Source of the DNA: Buchnera aphidicola (Thelaxes californica)
Lineage (GTDB): Bacteria; Pseudomonadota; Gammaproteobacteria; Enterobacterales; Enterobacteriaceae
Reading direction: 5' to 3'
DNA: 64,000 nucleotides
NCBI RefSeq assembly: GCF_005080825.1
Contig: NZ_CP034852.1
Coordinates: forward strand, 201,141-265,140
Made by a program: the position numbers and the translations under genes. A model generated the notes under the pieces. It was not told the DNA's origin and made no database searches. It worked only from the letters and a program-made list of their open reading frames with translations. Positions 20,239 to 31,609 of this stretch are shown here, in pieces; positions within the stretch are counted from its first letter, which is position 1, and every line of letters starts with the position of its first letter.

Positions 20239-20312
20239 GGTGCGGTAGTTCAGTTGGTTAGAATATCGGCCTGTCACGCCGGAGGTCGCGGGTTCAAGTC
20301 CCGTCCGCACCG
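20239..20312 (+). tRNA. tRNA-Asp (anticodon GUC)
   Basis: A 74-base cloverleaf with anticodon GTC at 20273-20275, close to E. coli aspV, which also follows dnaQ. CCA is not encoded. Confidence 0.95.
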
Positions 20313-20537
20313 AAAATTATTAAATTAAATAAAATATTGTAATAGTATTTTTTTTTAAAAAATTGCAATTTTTTTCATACTCTCCATATATGTTTCAACT
20401 TGTTATTTTTTAATATGTATTAAAAAATAACTACTAATATTATCAACCATTTTTTCAAAAAAAAAAAAAAATCTTAATATCATTTTATATATATATGTGG
20501 TTTTTTTCCATAATCTTTTTTATATTTGTGAATTTTT

Positions 20538-20999
20538 ATGTTAAAAAAATATATTGTTACTTGGGATATGTTACAACTTTATACATTAAAGTTGGCTAAA
20601 AAAATTATTCGTATCAGACAATGGGAGGGTATTGTTGCAATTAGTAGAGGAGGATTAATTCCTGCTGCTCTATTAGCTAGAGAATTAGGTGTGCGTTTTG
20701 TAGATACAATTTGCATTTCAAGTTATGAACATAATTGTAAAGGTAATATAAAAATAATTAAGAAAACCAAAGATTATGGAAAAAATATAATTATAGTTGA
20801 CGATTTAATTGATACAGGAAGTACTGCAAAAATTGTTAAAAGTTTATACCCTCATTCTTATTTTGTTGTAGTTTTTGCTAAACCAAAAGGAAAATTGTTA
20901 ATAGACAATTATGTAATTAGTGTTGATCAAAATATTTGGATTGAACCACCTTGGGATATGGGTCTAAAATATAGATTACCTTTAATACAATTATTATAA
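20538..20999 (+). CDS. gpt: Xanthine-guanine phosphoribosyltransferase
   Basis: Gpt salvages guanine and xanthine to nucleotides using PRPP. The PRPP-binding motif IIIVDDLIDTGSTAK is intact and the C-terminus WIEPPWDMG is family-specific. The length is 153 against 152 residues. The ribosome binding site is not evident. The gene stands alone, with spacers of about 225-245 bases on each side. Confidence 0.94.
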   Translation: MLKKYIVTWDMLQLYTLKLAKKIIRIRQWEGIVAISRGGLIPAALLARELGVRFVDTICISSYEHNCKGNIKIIKKTKDYGKNIIIVDDLIDTGSTAKIVKSLYPHSYFVVVFAKPKGKLLIDNYVISVDQNIWIEPPWDMGLKYRLPLIQLL

Positions 21000-21243
21000 A
21001 ATGCTTGAAATATTTATATAAATTTTAAATTTAATATAAAATGTTAATATCATTTTCTATTTTTATATATACAATCATAAATATGATAAAAATTTTTATT
21101 TTTTTTAAATTATTTTTTTATAAAAATTAATTATATATATTAATAACATTATAATTTAAATTATATAATAAAAAAATTATAATTGTATTATTATAAACGT
21201 TAAAAATTAATATTGATTTAATATTTAAAATAGGATTTTTAAG

Positions 21244-21792
21244 ATGAGTATTAAAAAAAAAAATTATGAGAATAATATGTATTATGATGTTTTTCAGAAA
21301 AAAAAAAATGAATTAAATGATAATAATATGATAAAGTTAAAAAAAAAGATATTAGATTATCAAAAACAAATAATCAATTTAAAAGAAATAGAAAAGAAAC
21401 GTATTAATAAAATATTAGAAAGAGAAAATATACTTTTACAAAGTACTTATAAATATTCTTTAGAAAAAATTATAATATCTTTGTTAACAACTATTGATAG
21501 TTTAGAACAAGCAATTTCTTTAACCAAAAAAAATTTTGATAATGATCAATCTATTATTTCAGAAATGAATGTAATTTTAAAAGAAATACATAATATATTA
21601 CATGAATATCATGTGAATATCATTAATGAATCAAATGTTATATTTAATCCTTCTATACATCAAGCTATGTTAATGCAACATTCTGATGAGATTCCTGAAA
21701 ATCATATTATTATGGTTGTTCAAAAAGGTTATATATTACATGATCGGTTATTAAGAGCTGCTTTAGTCATAGTTTCGTCTGGAAAATCATAA
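21244..21792 (+). CDS. grpE: Nucleotide exchange factor GrpE
   Basis: GrpE releases ADP from DnaK. A long N-terminal coiled coil (about 20-80, Lys/Glu/Asn-rich) is followed by a four-helix and beta domain containing VNIINESNVIFNPSIHQAM and the end VIVSSGKS. The length is 182 against 197; the difference is in the N-terminal tail. AGGAT precedes the ATG. I saw no clear sigma-32 type promoter upstream. A hairpin terminator follows. Confidence 0.95.
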   Translation: MSIKKKNYENNMYYDVFQKKKNELNDNNMIKLKKKILDYQKQIINLKEIEKKRINKILERENILLQSTYKYSLEKIIISLLTTIDSLEQAISLTKKNFDNDQSIISEMNVILKEIHNILHEYHVNIINESNVIFNPSIHQAMLMQHSDEIPENHIIMVVQKGYILHDRLLRAALVIVSSGKS

Positions 21793-21825
21793 TTACATAT
21801 ATATGTATAATTTATGTTATAAGTA

Positions 21826-21864
21826 TGAGGATTACAAAAAATACATTATTTAATGTAATCCTCA
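21826..21864 (+). terminator. Terminator of grpE
   Basis: An 11-bp perfect stem TGAGGATTACA/TGTAATCCTCA with a 17-base loop lies 34 bases after the grpE stop. The T-run after it is weak. Confidence 0.65.
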
Positions 21865-21972
21865 AAATAGATGTATGTATTGATGAAGTATTTATATACA
21901 ATATCCGTTTTTTAAATTTTAATAAAATATTACATTTATTTGATATAAATTTTTAATTTTCAATTTTATTAT

Positions 21973-21996
21973 ATAACATTCTTGAAAGAATGTTAT
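21973..21996 (+). promoter_or_regulatory. Hairpin in the smpB leader
   Basis: ATAACATTCT and AGAATGTTAT form a 10-bp perfect stem with a TGAA loop, ending 34 bases before the smpB start. It could be a second terminator for grpE or a structure in the smpB mRNA leader. Function is unknown. Confidence 0.45.
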
Positions 21997-22030
21997 TCTA
22001 TATATTATATATTTAAATTTAAATAAACAT

Positions 22031-22976
<946 letters not shown>

Positions 22977-23357
22977 TTATTTTTCTAAAATTACTGATGC
23001 TATAGTGTATTTTTTTTCATCCGAAAATGTAATGTGTGTTTTTTTAATTTGTAAAATTTGTATTAAAAATTTTGTTTTTCCATAAAATTGTACATATGGT
23101 TTTCCAAAAATATCATTTTTTATTTCAATTTGTTTCCATGTAACACCATATTGCATACCTATCCCTAATGCTTTTGATATAGCTTCTTTACCAGAAAATT
23201 TTTTACATAAAAAATTTATAGGATTAAAGCTTTTTAAATAATCAGTCCATTCATAGTTAGATAAAATCTTTTTTGCAAATAAATTTCCATATATAGTAAA
23301 TATTTTTTCTATTCTTTTTATAGATAAAATATCTATTCCAGTTCCGATAATTGTCAT
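22977..23357 (-). CDS. acpS: Holo-[acyl-carrier-protein] synthase
   Basis: AcpS attaches phosphopantetheine to ACP. The metal-binding Asp in GTGIDILSIKRIE and the Glu in FSGKEAISKALG are present. At 126 residues it has the E. coli length. It is the last gene of the minus-strand cluster lepA-lepB-rnc-era-acpS, 17 bases after era; pdxJ and recO, which lie between in E. coli, are gone. Confidence 0.95.
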   Translation of the reverse strand: MTIIGTGIDILSIKRIEKIFTIYGNLFAKKILSNYEWTDYLKSFNPINFLCKKFSGKEAISKALGIGMQYGVTWKQIEIKNDIFGKPYVQFYGKTKFLIQILQIKKTHITFSDEKKYTIASVILEK

Positions 23358-23374
23358 ATAAATGTTTACTTAAT

Positions 23375-24202
23375 TTAAATAATTTTTATAAATAAATGTA
23401 CTGGTTTTTTTAAAAACTTTTGCATATCTTTTCTTGATTCTATACTACATTTTTTAATTTTATCTCCTTTTTTTCCTATAAAAATTTTTTTATGTCTTGG
23501 ATTACTGGTTATTACAGAAGCTTTAATTATATAAGTTTGTGTATTTTTAATTATTTCATATTTATTAATTTTAATTTTAAAAGAATAAGGTAGCTCTTGA
23601 TTTAAATTTAATATAAATTTTTCTCTAATAATTTCAGACAAATGAAAAATCATGGGATTATTATATTGAATATTATTATTAATAATAATATTATTTTTTT
23701 TACATTCATTTTGAAGAATTGTTTTCAATATTAAAATATCTTTTTTTTTTTTTGCAGAAATGGGTATAATTTTTTTAAAAATTTGAAATTTTAACATCAT
23801 TTTTTCAAGGTATTTTAATATAAAATATTTTTTTTTAATTTTATCAATTTTATTTAAAATTAAAAATTTTTTTTTTTTATAATTTTTAATTAATGTATAA
23901 ACAAATGCATCATTATAATCCCATTTAATATGTTCAGTTACTAGACAAATAATGTCTGCTGTATTTATTGCTTGATAAAAAAATCGTAAATATTTTTTAT
24001 TTATTTCATTGATGCCAGGAGTATCTAAAAAATTAAAACAAATATTATTCACATTAGTATATGTAGGAATAATTTTTTGTGTTGTATGAGGTTTTGGTGT
24101 GACTATAGATATCTTTTGTAATGCAAGATGATTTAATATAGTAGATTTTCCTACATTAGGTTTTCCGATAATTGCTATTTTTTCTATATTTATTTTGTTC
24201 AT
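23375..24202 (-). CDS. era: GTPase Era, short C-terminus
   Basis: Era is a GTPase that helps 30S maturation by binding the 3' end of 16S rRNA. G1 (GKPNVGKST), G3 (DTPG) and G4 (NKID) are present, and the C-terminal KH domain includes IGKKGDKIKKCSIESRKDMQ. The length is 275 against 301; the protein stops right after the last KH strand (PVHLFIKII), lacking about 20 tail residues. Downstream DNA does not encode the missing tail. The gene lies 3 bases after rnc. Confidence 0.95.
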   Translation of the reverse strand: MNKINIEKIAIIGKPNVGKSTILNHLALQKISIVTPKPHTTQKIIPTYTNVNNICFNFLDTPGINEINKKYLRFFYQAINTADIICLVTEHIKWDYNDAFVYTLIKNYKKKKFLILNKIDKIKKKYFILKYLEKMMLKFQIFKKIIPISAKKKKDILILKTILQNECKKNNIIINNNIQYNNPMIFHLSEIIREKFILNLNQELPYSFKIKINKYEIIKNTQTYIIKASVITSNPRHKKIFIGKKGDKIKKCSIESRKDMQKFLKKPVHLFIKII

Positions 24203-24205
24203 TTT

Positions 24206-24886
24206 TCATACTAGTCCTAAATTTTTTAATGCTCTTTCTGCTGCATCCTGTTCAGCTTTTCGTCTACTGGTTCCAATTCCAATCGAAAATTCATCAATTC
24301 TGTTTATTTGACAATAAACAGTGAATATTTGGTTATGTGCTTCCCCATATATTTTTTCTATAAAATAATTAGGAAGAGGTAATTTTTTTGATTGTAAATA
24401 TTCCTGTAGTTTTGTTTTTGGATCTTTTTGAGTATCTTGTGGATTTATTTTTTTTAATCTACTATCATACCATTTTAAAATTAGTGCTGAAACAGTTTCA
24501 ATATTACTATCTAGAAAAATACTACCTATCAGAGCTTCAATAGTATTAGAAAGAATAGATTTTCTTAAAAATCCTCCACTTTTTAGTTCTCCAGGTCCTA
24601 AAAGTAAATATTCCCCTATATTAAATTCATGTGCTATTTTTGCTAAAGTATTGCCTTTTACTAAAGTAGCACGTATGCGACTCATTTCTCCTTCATTAAC
24701 TTGAGGGAAAAATTGATATAAGAAATTAGCTATAACAAAGCTGAGTATTGCATCTCCTAAAAATTCTAATCGTTCATTATGAATGCTACTAGCACTTCGA
24801 TGTGTTAGTGCTAATATTAAGAGTTTTTTACGAATAAATGTATATCCTAAAGTTTTTTGTAGTTTAGTGAGTTGAATACAATCCAT
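24206..24886 (-). CDS. rnc: Ribonuclease III, with D114N
   Basis: RNase III cleaves double-stranded RNA, including the 16S precursor stem seen in this window. The 226 residues align without gaps to E. coli. The signature [11 protein letters not shown] gives E38, E41 and D45, and E117 is kept, but D114 is Asn (SNTIEALIG). A dsRNA-binding domain occupies about 155-226. The position of rnc between lepB and era is as in E. coli. Confidence 0.96.
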   Translation of the reverse strand: MDCIQLTKLQKTLGYTFIRKKLLILALTHRSASSIHNERLEFLGDAILSFVIANFLYQFFPQVNEGEMSRIRATLVKGNTLAKIAHEFNIGEYLLLGPGELKSGGFLRKSILSNTIEALIGSIFLDSNIETVSALILKWYDSRLKKINPQDTQKDPKTKLQEYLQSKKLPLPNYFIEKIYGEAHNQIFTVYCQINRIDEFSIGIGTSRRKAEQDAAERALKNLGLV

Positions 24887-25018
24887 ATAGTACCATTTAT
24901 TATAAATGTTATGTGTATTTTAAAATGTAAGTAATAATGAATGTAAATATAACACAAAATTATTTTAAAAAAAAATAATTAAAAAAATATTTTTTATTTT
25001 TTATTTTTTTTTTAAAAT

Positions 25019-25981
25019 TTATTGAATAATCCCAATTCTATAAATATTTATTATTGTATACCATTTTTTTTTATTATCAATATTCATCCATATAAAAAAA
25101 GCATTTCCAATAATATTTTTTTCGGGAACGAATCCCCAATAGCGACTGTCAAAACTATTATCTCTATTATCTCCCATAACAAAATATTGTTTTTTTGGAA
25201 TTACCCACACTCCTTTTTTCATACCATTTTGTGTAAAATAATTATTTATATCATCTTTTCTTTTTGTATATATAATAACGTGAATTGTTTTGTTTTGAAA
25301 TTTTTCTTGATATTCAGTTTTGTTAGGATGTTTTACTATATTAAAAAAATTATTTTTTTTGTTTTGAAATTTATTTATTGATGTTACATGAAAATCAATT
25401 TTTCTAAAAATAATTTTTTTTTTAATTTGAAAAAATTTCAACATCTTATTATTTTTATGTAAATATTCTCTTTTTGTTTTTGTGATATTTATAACTTGAA
25501 ATACATGAATTTTTTTTTTTTTATAATCATATATTACAATATCTCCTGGAGTACCAATAATTCTTTTAATATAATATATTTCTTTATAAATAGGATGTTT
25601 AAAAATAATTAATTGTCCTAAAGTTGGTGGTTTAACGTGAACCCATTTTTTTAAAAATTTGGAATTATTAATAGCATACAAAAATTTATTTGCAAAAATT
25701 AAGTCTCCTTTTATAAGAGTTGGCATCATTGAACTAGAAGGAATATAAAATGATTCGATAATATAAGAACGTATGATTAATACACAAAACAAGATTGGAA
25801 ATATTGATCCGATTATTTGAAAATAATGTAAAACTTTTTTTAAAAAAAAATTTTTTTTTAATTTTTCTATTTTTTTTCTATTTTTTCTGTTGATATACAA
25901 TTTAATAATTATTTCAAAAAACCAAAAGAAAAAAGTAACAGAGAATAGAAAAATTAATCCTAAAGATATAATTTTATTCAT
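25019..25981 (-). CDS. lepB: Signal peptidase I
   Basis: LepB cleaves signal peptides of exported proteins. Two N-terminal hydrophobic segments (about 3-28 and 52-74) anchor it. The catalytic Ser is in FYIPSSSMMPTL and the Lys in YYIKRIIGTPGD; the conserved GDNRDNSFDSRYWGFVP box is present. The length is 320 against 324. It follows lepA by 19 bases. Confidence 0.96.
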   Translation of the reverse strand: MNKIISLGLIFLFSVTFFFWFFEIIIKLYINRKNRKKIEKLKKNFFLKKVLHYFQIIGSIFPILFCVLIIRSYIIESFYIPSSSMMPTLIKGDLIFANKFLYAINNSKFLKKWVHVKPPTLGQLIIFKHPIYKEIYYIKRIIGTPGDIVIYDYKKKKIHVFQVINITKTKREYLHKNNKMLKFFQIKKKIIFRKIDFHVTSINKFQNKKNNFFNIVKHPNKTEYQEKFQNKTIHVIIYTKRKDDINNYFTQNGMKKGVWVIPKKQYFVMGDNRDNSFDSRYWGFVPEKNIIGNAFFIWMNIDNKKKWYTIINIYRIGIIQ

Positions 25982-26000
25982 ACAATTTTTTATTTATTTT

Positions 26001-27791
26001 TTAATCCATGTTTAAGATAGAAAAAAATGTTTCTTGTGGTATATGAATATTACCAATTTTTTTCATTCTTTTTTTTCCGATTTTTTGTTTTTTTAATAGT
26101 TTTTTTTTACGAGAAATGTCACCTCCATAACATTTAGAAAGAACATTTTTACGTAATTGTTTTATAGTGCTTCTAGCAATAATTTGATTTCCTATAGAAG
26201 CTTGAATGATTACATCAAATTGATGTCTAGGAATACTTTCTTTCATTTTTTCAATAAGTTTTCTAGATTGATATTGAACATTTTTTTTATGTATGATAAT
26301 AGATAAAGCATCAACTTTTTCAGAATTAATTAAAATATCTAATTTTACTAAATTGGATATTTGAAATTTATGGAATTCATATTCTAGTGATGCATAACCA
26401 CTGCTTACTGATTTTAATTCATCAAAAAAATTTAATATAATTTCAGACATCGGGATTTCATAAATTAAAGATACTTGTCGATTATAATATGTAATAGAAA
26501 TTTGTTTGGATCTTTTTTTATTACATAAAACAATAATATTTCCAACATAATCAGGAGGAGATAAAATAATACATTTTGCAATTGGTTCTCTAATTTCTTT
26601 TATAATATTTAATTTTGGAAATTTATTTGGATTATCTATTTTAATAATTTGATTATTAGTTAGTAAAATTTCATATATTACTGAAGGTGCGGTAGATATT
26701 AAATTTAAATTATATTCTCTTTCTAACCTTGATTGAACAATTTCCATATGTAATAAACCTAAAAAACCACATCTAAAACCAAAACCTAATGCTGATGATT
26801 GTTCTATTTCATAAAACAAAGATGAATCATTTATACTTAACTTTTTAAGTGCTTCTTTAAATATAACATATTGATTTGCATCTGTAGGAAAAACTCCAGC
26901 ATAAATTTGTGGTTTCACTTTTTTAAAACCTGGTAATGGATTTAAGGCTGGAAATTTTACTGAAGTAATAGTATCACCAACTATAATATTGTTAATTTTT
27001 TTAATTCCACAAATAATCCAACCTACTTCTCCACAAAATAAAGTTGTTTTAGATATTTTTTTTGGAGTAAAAATACCTATATCTTCAACAGTATATTTTT
27101 TGTTTGTATTCATAAATTGAATGGTCTCACCTTTTTTTAATTGACCATTTTTTATTCGAATTAAGGACACTACTCCCATATAATTATCAAACCAAGAATC
27201 AATAATGATTGCACGTAATGATTCTTCATTATTACCTCTTGGAGATGGAATGTTATATATAATACTTTCTAATAAATTTATAATTCCAACTCCTGTTTTA
27301 CCAGAGCATTCTATAGCATCAATAGCATTAATTCCTATAATATCTTCAATTTCTTCTTTTACTTGTTTAGGATTTGCAGTTTTTAAATCAATTTTATTGA
27401 TAACAGGAATGACTTCTAAACCAAGCTCTACTGCTGTATAGCAATTTGCTACTGTTTGTGCTTCAACACCTTGAGTTGCATCTACAATTAAAATAGCACC
27501 TTCACATGCATGTAATGAACGAGACACTTCGTAGGAAAAATTAACATGACCAGGAGTATCAATAAAATTAAGTTGGTATCGTTCTTTTTTTTGAGAAACG
27601 TAAAAAATAGTTACACTTTGTGCTTTTATAGTAATTCCTCGTTCTTTTTCTAAATCCATACTATCTAGTACTTGTTCTGACATTTCTCGTTCAGATAATC
27701 CACCACACATTTGAATTAAACGGTCAGATATTGTTGATTTTCCATGATCAATATGAGCAATTATAGAAAAATTTCTTATGTTTTTAATCAT
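26001..27791 (-). CDS. lepA: Elongation factor 4 (LepA)
   Basis: LepA is a translational GTPase that acts on stalled ribosomes or in initiation. It has G1 [10 protein letters not shown]3 DTPGH and G4 NKID, EF-G-like domains, and the LepA-specific C-terminal domain ending in Lys-rich sequence with [14 protein letters not shown]. The length is 596 against 599. It is first in the lepA-lepB-rnc-era-acpS cluster. Confidence 0.97.
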   Translation of the reverse strand: MIKNIRNFSIIAHIDHGKSTISDRLIQMCGGLSEREMSEQVLDSMDLEKERGITIKAQSVTIFYVSQKKERYQLNFIDTPGHVNFSYEVSRSLHACEGAILIVDATQGVEAQTVANCYTAVELGLEVIPVINKIDLKTANPKQVKEEIEDIIGINAIDAIECSGKTGVGIINLLESIIYNIPSPRGNNEESLRAIIIDSWFDNYMGVVSLIRIKNGQLKKGETIQFMNTNKKYTVEDIGIFTPKKISKTTLFCGEVGWIICGIKKINNIIVGDTITSVKFPALNPLPGFKKVKPQIYAGVFPTDANQYVIFKEALKKLSINDSSLFYEIEQSSALGFGFRCGFLGLLHMEIVQSRLEREYNLNLISTAPSVIYEILLTNNQIIKIDNPNKFPKLNIIKEIREPIAKCIILSPPDYVGNIIVLCNKKRSKQISITYYNRQVSLIYEIPMSEIILNFFDELKSVSSGYASLEYEFHKFQISNLVKLDILINSEKVDALSIIIHKKNVQYQSRKLIEKMKESIPRHQFDVIIQASIGNQIIARSTIKQLRKNVLSKCYGGDISRKKKLLKKQKIGKKRMKKIGNIHIPQETFFSILNMD

Positions 27792-28132
27792 GATATACTT
27801 AATTTTTTATTGAGTTATTGTGGAAATAAATATAAAAAATATTATGTATTATTTTTTTAATAATAAAAAATTAGTTATTATATTAAATTTAAATATTTTT
27901 TATTTTTTTATGTGTTTTAAAAAAAATTATAGTAAAATATTATCAAAAATAAGACATTTTATCTACTTAAGTTTGATTTTCTAATTATTTTTATAGATTA
28001 CAGTTCAATATATATTTAATATAATAAACAATTTTTTTCTATATATTTGTTATATAAAATATATTTTCTATTATTGATTTAATTTAATAAATTAAACTAA
28101 TATAATTTTTATTATTAACTTAAAGGTATCAT
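27792..28132. other. Divergent lepA/mnmA spacer
   Basis: These 341 A+T-rich bases lie between the divergent genes lepA and mnmA and must hold promoters for both. AAAGGT before mnmA is the only motif I can support. Confidence 0.5.
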
Positions 28133-29230
28133 ATGAAAAAAAAAGTTATTGTTGCTATGTCAGGAGGTGTTGATTCATCTGTTTCTGCTTGGTTATTACA
28201 AAAAAGATATCATGTAGAAGGTGTATTTATGAAAAATTGGGAAGAAGAAGATTCTCAAAACTATTGTCATTCAAAAAAAGATTTACAAGATGCTCAATTA
28301 GTATGTCAGACTTTAAATATACCATTACATGTAGTGAATTTTTCTATTGAATATTGGGAAAAAGTATTTCAAGTTTTTTTATCGGAAATGAAAAAAGGTA
28401 ATACTCCTAATCCTGACATTTTATGTAATCAAGAAATTAAATTTAAATTATTTTTGAAATTTGCCTGTATTAATTTAAATGCTCATTTCATAGCTACAGG
28501 ACATTATGCTCAAATAAAAATAATAAATAATTATTATACTTTATTACGCGGAATAGATAAAAAAAAAGATCAAAGTTATTTTTTATATACTTTATCTTCT
28601 CAACAATTAAAAAAAATACTATTCCCTATAGGACATTTAAAAAAAAAAAAAGTACGCGAAATTGCATCACATTTAAAACTGATTGTAGCAAATAAAAAAG
28701 ATTCTACCGGAATTTGTTTTATTCAACCTAAAAAATTTAATTTTTTTTTAAAAAAATTTTTAAAAAATAACAATGGAGATATTTATTCTGTTTCAGGAGA
28801 AAAATTAGGAACACATAAAGGTTTGTTTTATTATACAATAGGACAAAGAAAAGGTTTAAATATTGGAGGAAAAAAAAATAAAGAAAATATTCCATGGTAT
28901 GTTATTAAAAAAAATATTCAAAATAATGTTCTGATTGTTGATCAAGGTAATAATAATATTTTTTTATTTTCCATTGGTTTAATTGCTCATTCTGTAAATT
29001 GGATTAATAAAAATCATATTATTAAATCAAAAGATTATTGTTATTTTGTAAAGACAAGATATTTACAAAAAGATATTTTAAGTAAAATAATTCCAATTGG
29101 ATATAATTCGGTAAAAGTACTATTTTCTACATTAGTTTGCGCAATAACTCCAGGACAATCAGTTGTATTTTATCAAGATAACATTTGTTTAGGAGGAGGA
29201 ATCATTAGTGCTCAATTAACATATTCTTAA
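28133..29230 (+). CDS. mnmA: tRNA 2-thiouridylase
   Basis: MnmA thiolates U34 of tRNA-Lys, -Glu and -Gln. The ATP pyrophosphatase loop MSGGVDSSVSAWLL (residues 9-22) and the two catalytic cysteines (C98 in PDILCNQ, C195 in STGICFI) are intact. The length is 365 against 368. A run of 13 A at 28639-28651 is in frame. In E. coli hflD and purB follow; hflD is missing here. Confidence 0.97.
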   Translation: MKKKVIVAMSGGVDSSVSAWLLQKRYHVEGVFMKNWEEEDSQNYCHSKKDLQDAQLVCQTLNIPLHVVNFSIEYWEKVFQVFLSEMKKGNTPNPDILCNQEIKFKLFLKFACINLNAHFIATGHYAQIKIINNYYTLLRGIDKKKDQSYFLYTLSSQQLKKILFPIGHLKKKKVREIASHLKLIVANKKDSTGICFIQPKKFNFFLKKFLKNNNGDIYSVSGEKLGTHKGLFYYTIGQRKGLNIGGKKNKENIPWYVIKKNIQNNVLIVDQGNNNIFLFSIGLIAHSVNWINKNHIIKSKDYCYFVKTRYLQKDILSKIIPIGYNSVKVLFSTLVCAITPGQSVVFYQDNICLGGGIISAQLTYS

Positions 29231-29619
29231 TAAATTTAATATATTTTTATAAAAAAATATTATTTTTTATATTTTGTATATTTTATTATATTATAAAAAA
29301 TATTCATAATGTTTGTATTATATAAATAATATTTAATTTTAAAATAGAAAATTATATACGATTTTTTTTTATTTTTAAATAATATATTTTATATAAAATT
29401 GAATATTTTTTATTTTAAACACATTTTTTTTTGAATTTTTAATAATTTTCCAATTAAAATTTATACTTTTTTTTATGATTTAATATAAATTAAAATATAA
29501 TTTATAAAAAGAAATGAAAAATATTTATTATTGTTATAAAAAATAATTTATAAATATATTTCAACAATATTTTTTAAGGAGAAAATAATATTTTAAAATA
29601 ACTGTAATAGGAAAAAATA
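29231..29619. other. Gap between mnmA and purB (site of hflD in E. coli)
   Basis: These 389 bases contain no open reading frame that I can assign. The composition is almost purely A+T until AAGGAGAAAATAAT near 29576, which is too far from purB to be its ribosome binding site. The gap is consistent with decay of hflD. Confidence 0.6.
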
Positions 29620-30987
29620 ATGCTTAATTTTGAATTCAATACTATCTCTCCTTTAGATGGTAGATATTATAAAGATACATTTATTTTACGTGATATATTT
29701 AGTGAATATGCGTTGATAAAAAATCGTATTAAAATAGAAATTAATTGGTTTATTAAATTATCTCATTCTTCAAAAATAAAAAATTTACCTCAATTTTCTC
29801 AAGATACATATCTTTTTATTCAAAATATTTACAATAATTTTAATAAAGATGAAGCTATAATTATAAAAAAGATTGAACAAAAAACACAACATGATATTAA
29901 AGCAGTAGAATATTATATTAAATCAAAATTTATTTTGAATGACCAACTTAAACCTTTTATAGAATTTGTTCATTTTGGATGTACTTCGGATGATATTAAT
30001 AATTTATCTTATGCTTTAATGTTAAAAAAAGCTAAAAATAAGATACTTATTCCTTTATGGAAAAAAGTTATTTTATGTTTTAAAAAATTATCTTTAAAAT
30101 ATAAAAATATAACTATATTATCAAGAACTCATGGACAACCTGCTACACCTAGTACGATTGGAAAAGAATTTTGTAATTTTTATTATCGTTTAAAAAGAAA
30201 ATTAAAAATTTTTAATACAATAAAAATTTTAGGTAAATTTAATGGTTCTACAGGTAATTATAATGCTCTTTTTTTAGCTTATCCTAATATTCAATGGAGA
30301 AATTTTAATAAAGATTTTGTAGAATCATTTGGAATTACATGGAATCCTTGTACTACTCAAATTGAACCACATGACTATATTACAGAATATTTATTTTGTT
30401 TAACTTCTTTTAATTCTATTTTAATAGATTTTAATAGAGATATATGGGGTTATATTTCTATGAAATATTTTTTCCAAAATAAAACTTCTGAAGAAGTGGG
30501 TTCTTCTATTATGCCTCATAAAATTAATCCTATTCATTTTGAAAATTCTGAAGGAAATTTAGGTATTTCCAATGCATTAAATAATTATATGTCTATACAG
30601 TTACCACTTTCTCGTTGGCAAAGAGATTTAACAGATTCTACTTTATTACGAAATATAGGTGTAACTATTGGACATTCATTAATTGGTTATAATTCTTTAT
30701 TAAAAGGTATTCATCGCATTGATGTTTCAGAAAAAGTAATTTATAAAGATTTATCTGAAAATTGGGAAATATTATGTGAAGCAATACAAACTATAATGAG
30801 AAAACATGGTATTCATAATGCTTATGAACAATTAAAAAAATTATCTGATCAAAAACAAATAAATCAAATAATTATAAAGAAATTTATTGATACTTTAAAT
30901 ATTCCTCAAACAGAAAAAGATAAATTATATTTTATAACACCTCACAATTATTCTGGTTTAGCCAGTGAAATCGTAGATAATGTATAA
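29620..30987 (+). CDS. purB: Adenylosuccinate lyase
   Basis: PurB acts twice in purine synthesis: on SAICAR, and on adenylosuccinate to give AMP. The fumarase-superfamily loop GSSIMPHKINPIHFENSEG and the active-site His in SRTHGQPATPST are present. The length is 455 against 456. TAGGAAAA precedes the ATG. The SAICAR step also yields the AICAR that is shared with histidine synthesis. Confidence 0.97.
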   Translation: MLNFEFNTISPLDGRYYKDTFILRDIFSEYALIKNRIKIEINWFIKLSHSSKIKNLPQFSQDTYLFIQNIYNNFNKDEAIIIKKIEQKTQHDIKAVEYYIKSKFILNDQLKPFIEFVHFGCTSDDINNLSYALMLKKAKNKILIPLWKKVILCFKKLSLKYKNITILSRTHGQPATPSTIGKEFCNFYYRLKRKLKIFNTIKILGKFNGSTGNYNALFLAYPNIQWRNFNKDFVESFGITWNPCTTQIEPHDYITEYLFCLTSFNSILIDFNRDIWGYISMKYFFQNKTSEEVGSSIMPHKINPIHFENSEGNLGISNALNNYMSIQLPLSRWQRDLTDSTLLRNIGVTIGHSLIGYNSLLKGIHRIDVSEKVIYKDLSENWEILCEAIQTIMRKHGIHNAYEQLKKLSDQKQINQIIIKKFIDTLNIPQTEKDKLYFITPHNYSGLASEIVDNV

Positions 30988-31609
30988 TTTTTTAATAAAT
31001 TTACTAATTTATTATATAAGTACATTTATATTGATATTTATCATGTATTTTAATAATTTTTATCTTCAAAATTACATGTTTCTTTTATTTTTTCATTCTA
31101 ATTTATTTTGATTAATAATAAATTTTTTATTTAATACAAAAAAAAATATTTTAAGATTAAAAAATCTTTTATATAAAATACTTACAATATATTTTTTTAA
31201 AAAAAAGTGTATAGATATTATATATTATAAAAAAATAAGTGAAATGTATGTTAAAATTAATTATAATAGTTAAAACAATTATTTCAATATATAAAACTTT
31301 TTTTACAAAAAAATTAAATTCATAAGAAACCATTTATATAATGTAATATAATTAAAAATATAAATATTTGAGTCATAAAAAAATGTTAATTATGATAAAC
31401 TTATAGTTTATTGTTAATAAATAAAAAATTATAATATTTTTTATGTTTTTTAGTTATTTTTTTGAAAAAAATATTTTTTAAGATTTTTTTTATAAATATG
31501 TAAAAAATATTTTTACTTAAAATAAATTATATGTAAATACTTTTTTAAAAAAATAGTATTTACATACATAATAAAAATTATTATACACAAATAAAAAAAT
31601 GAATATATT
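30988..31609. other. Long gap between purB and fabI
   Basis: These 622 bases show no gene-like frame. They hold a T-rich stretch after purB and a hairpin at 31531-31565 near fabI. From memory, other Buchnera strains have a murein transglycosylase gene here; I see no trace that I could call one. Confidence 0.55.
31531..31565 (+). promoter_or_regulatory. Hairpin upstream of fabI
   Basis: ATGTAAATACT (31531-31541) and AGTATTTACAT (31555-31565) pair perfectly over 11 bp, and a T-run facing an A-run continues the stem inward. It ends 44 bases before the fabI ATG. It may be a leader structure or a terminator of an eroded upstream gene. Confidence 0.5.

Noticed and set aside
25022-25381. A 119-codon frame antisense to lepB
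   Set aside because: Its composition mirrors the Lys/Asn-rich coding strand of lepB; no ribosome binding site or family resemblance.
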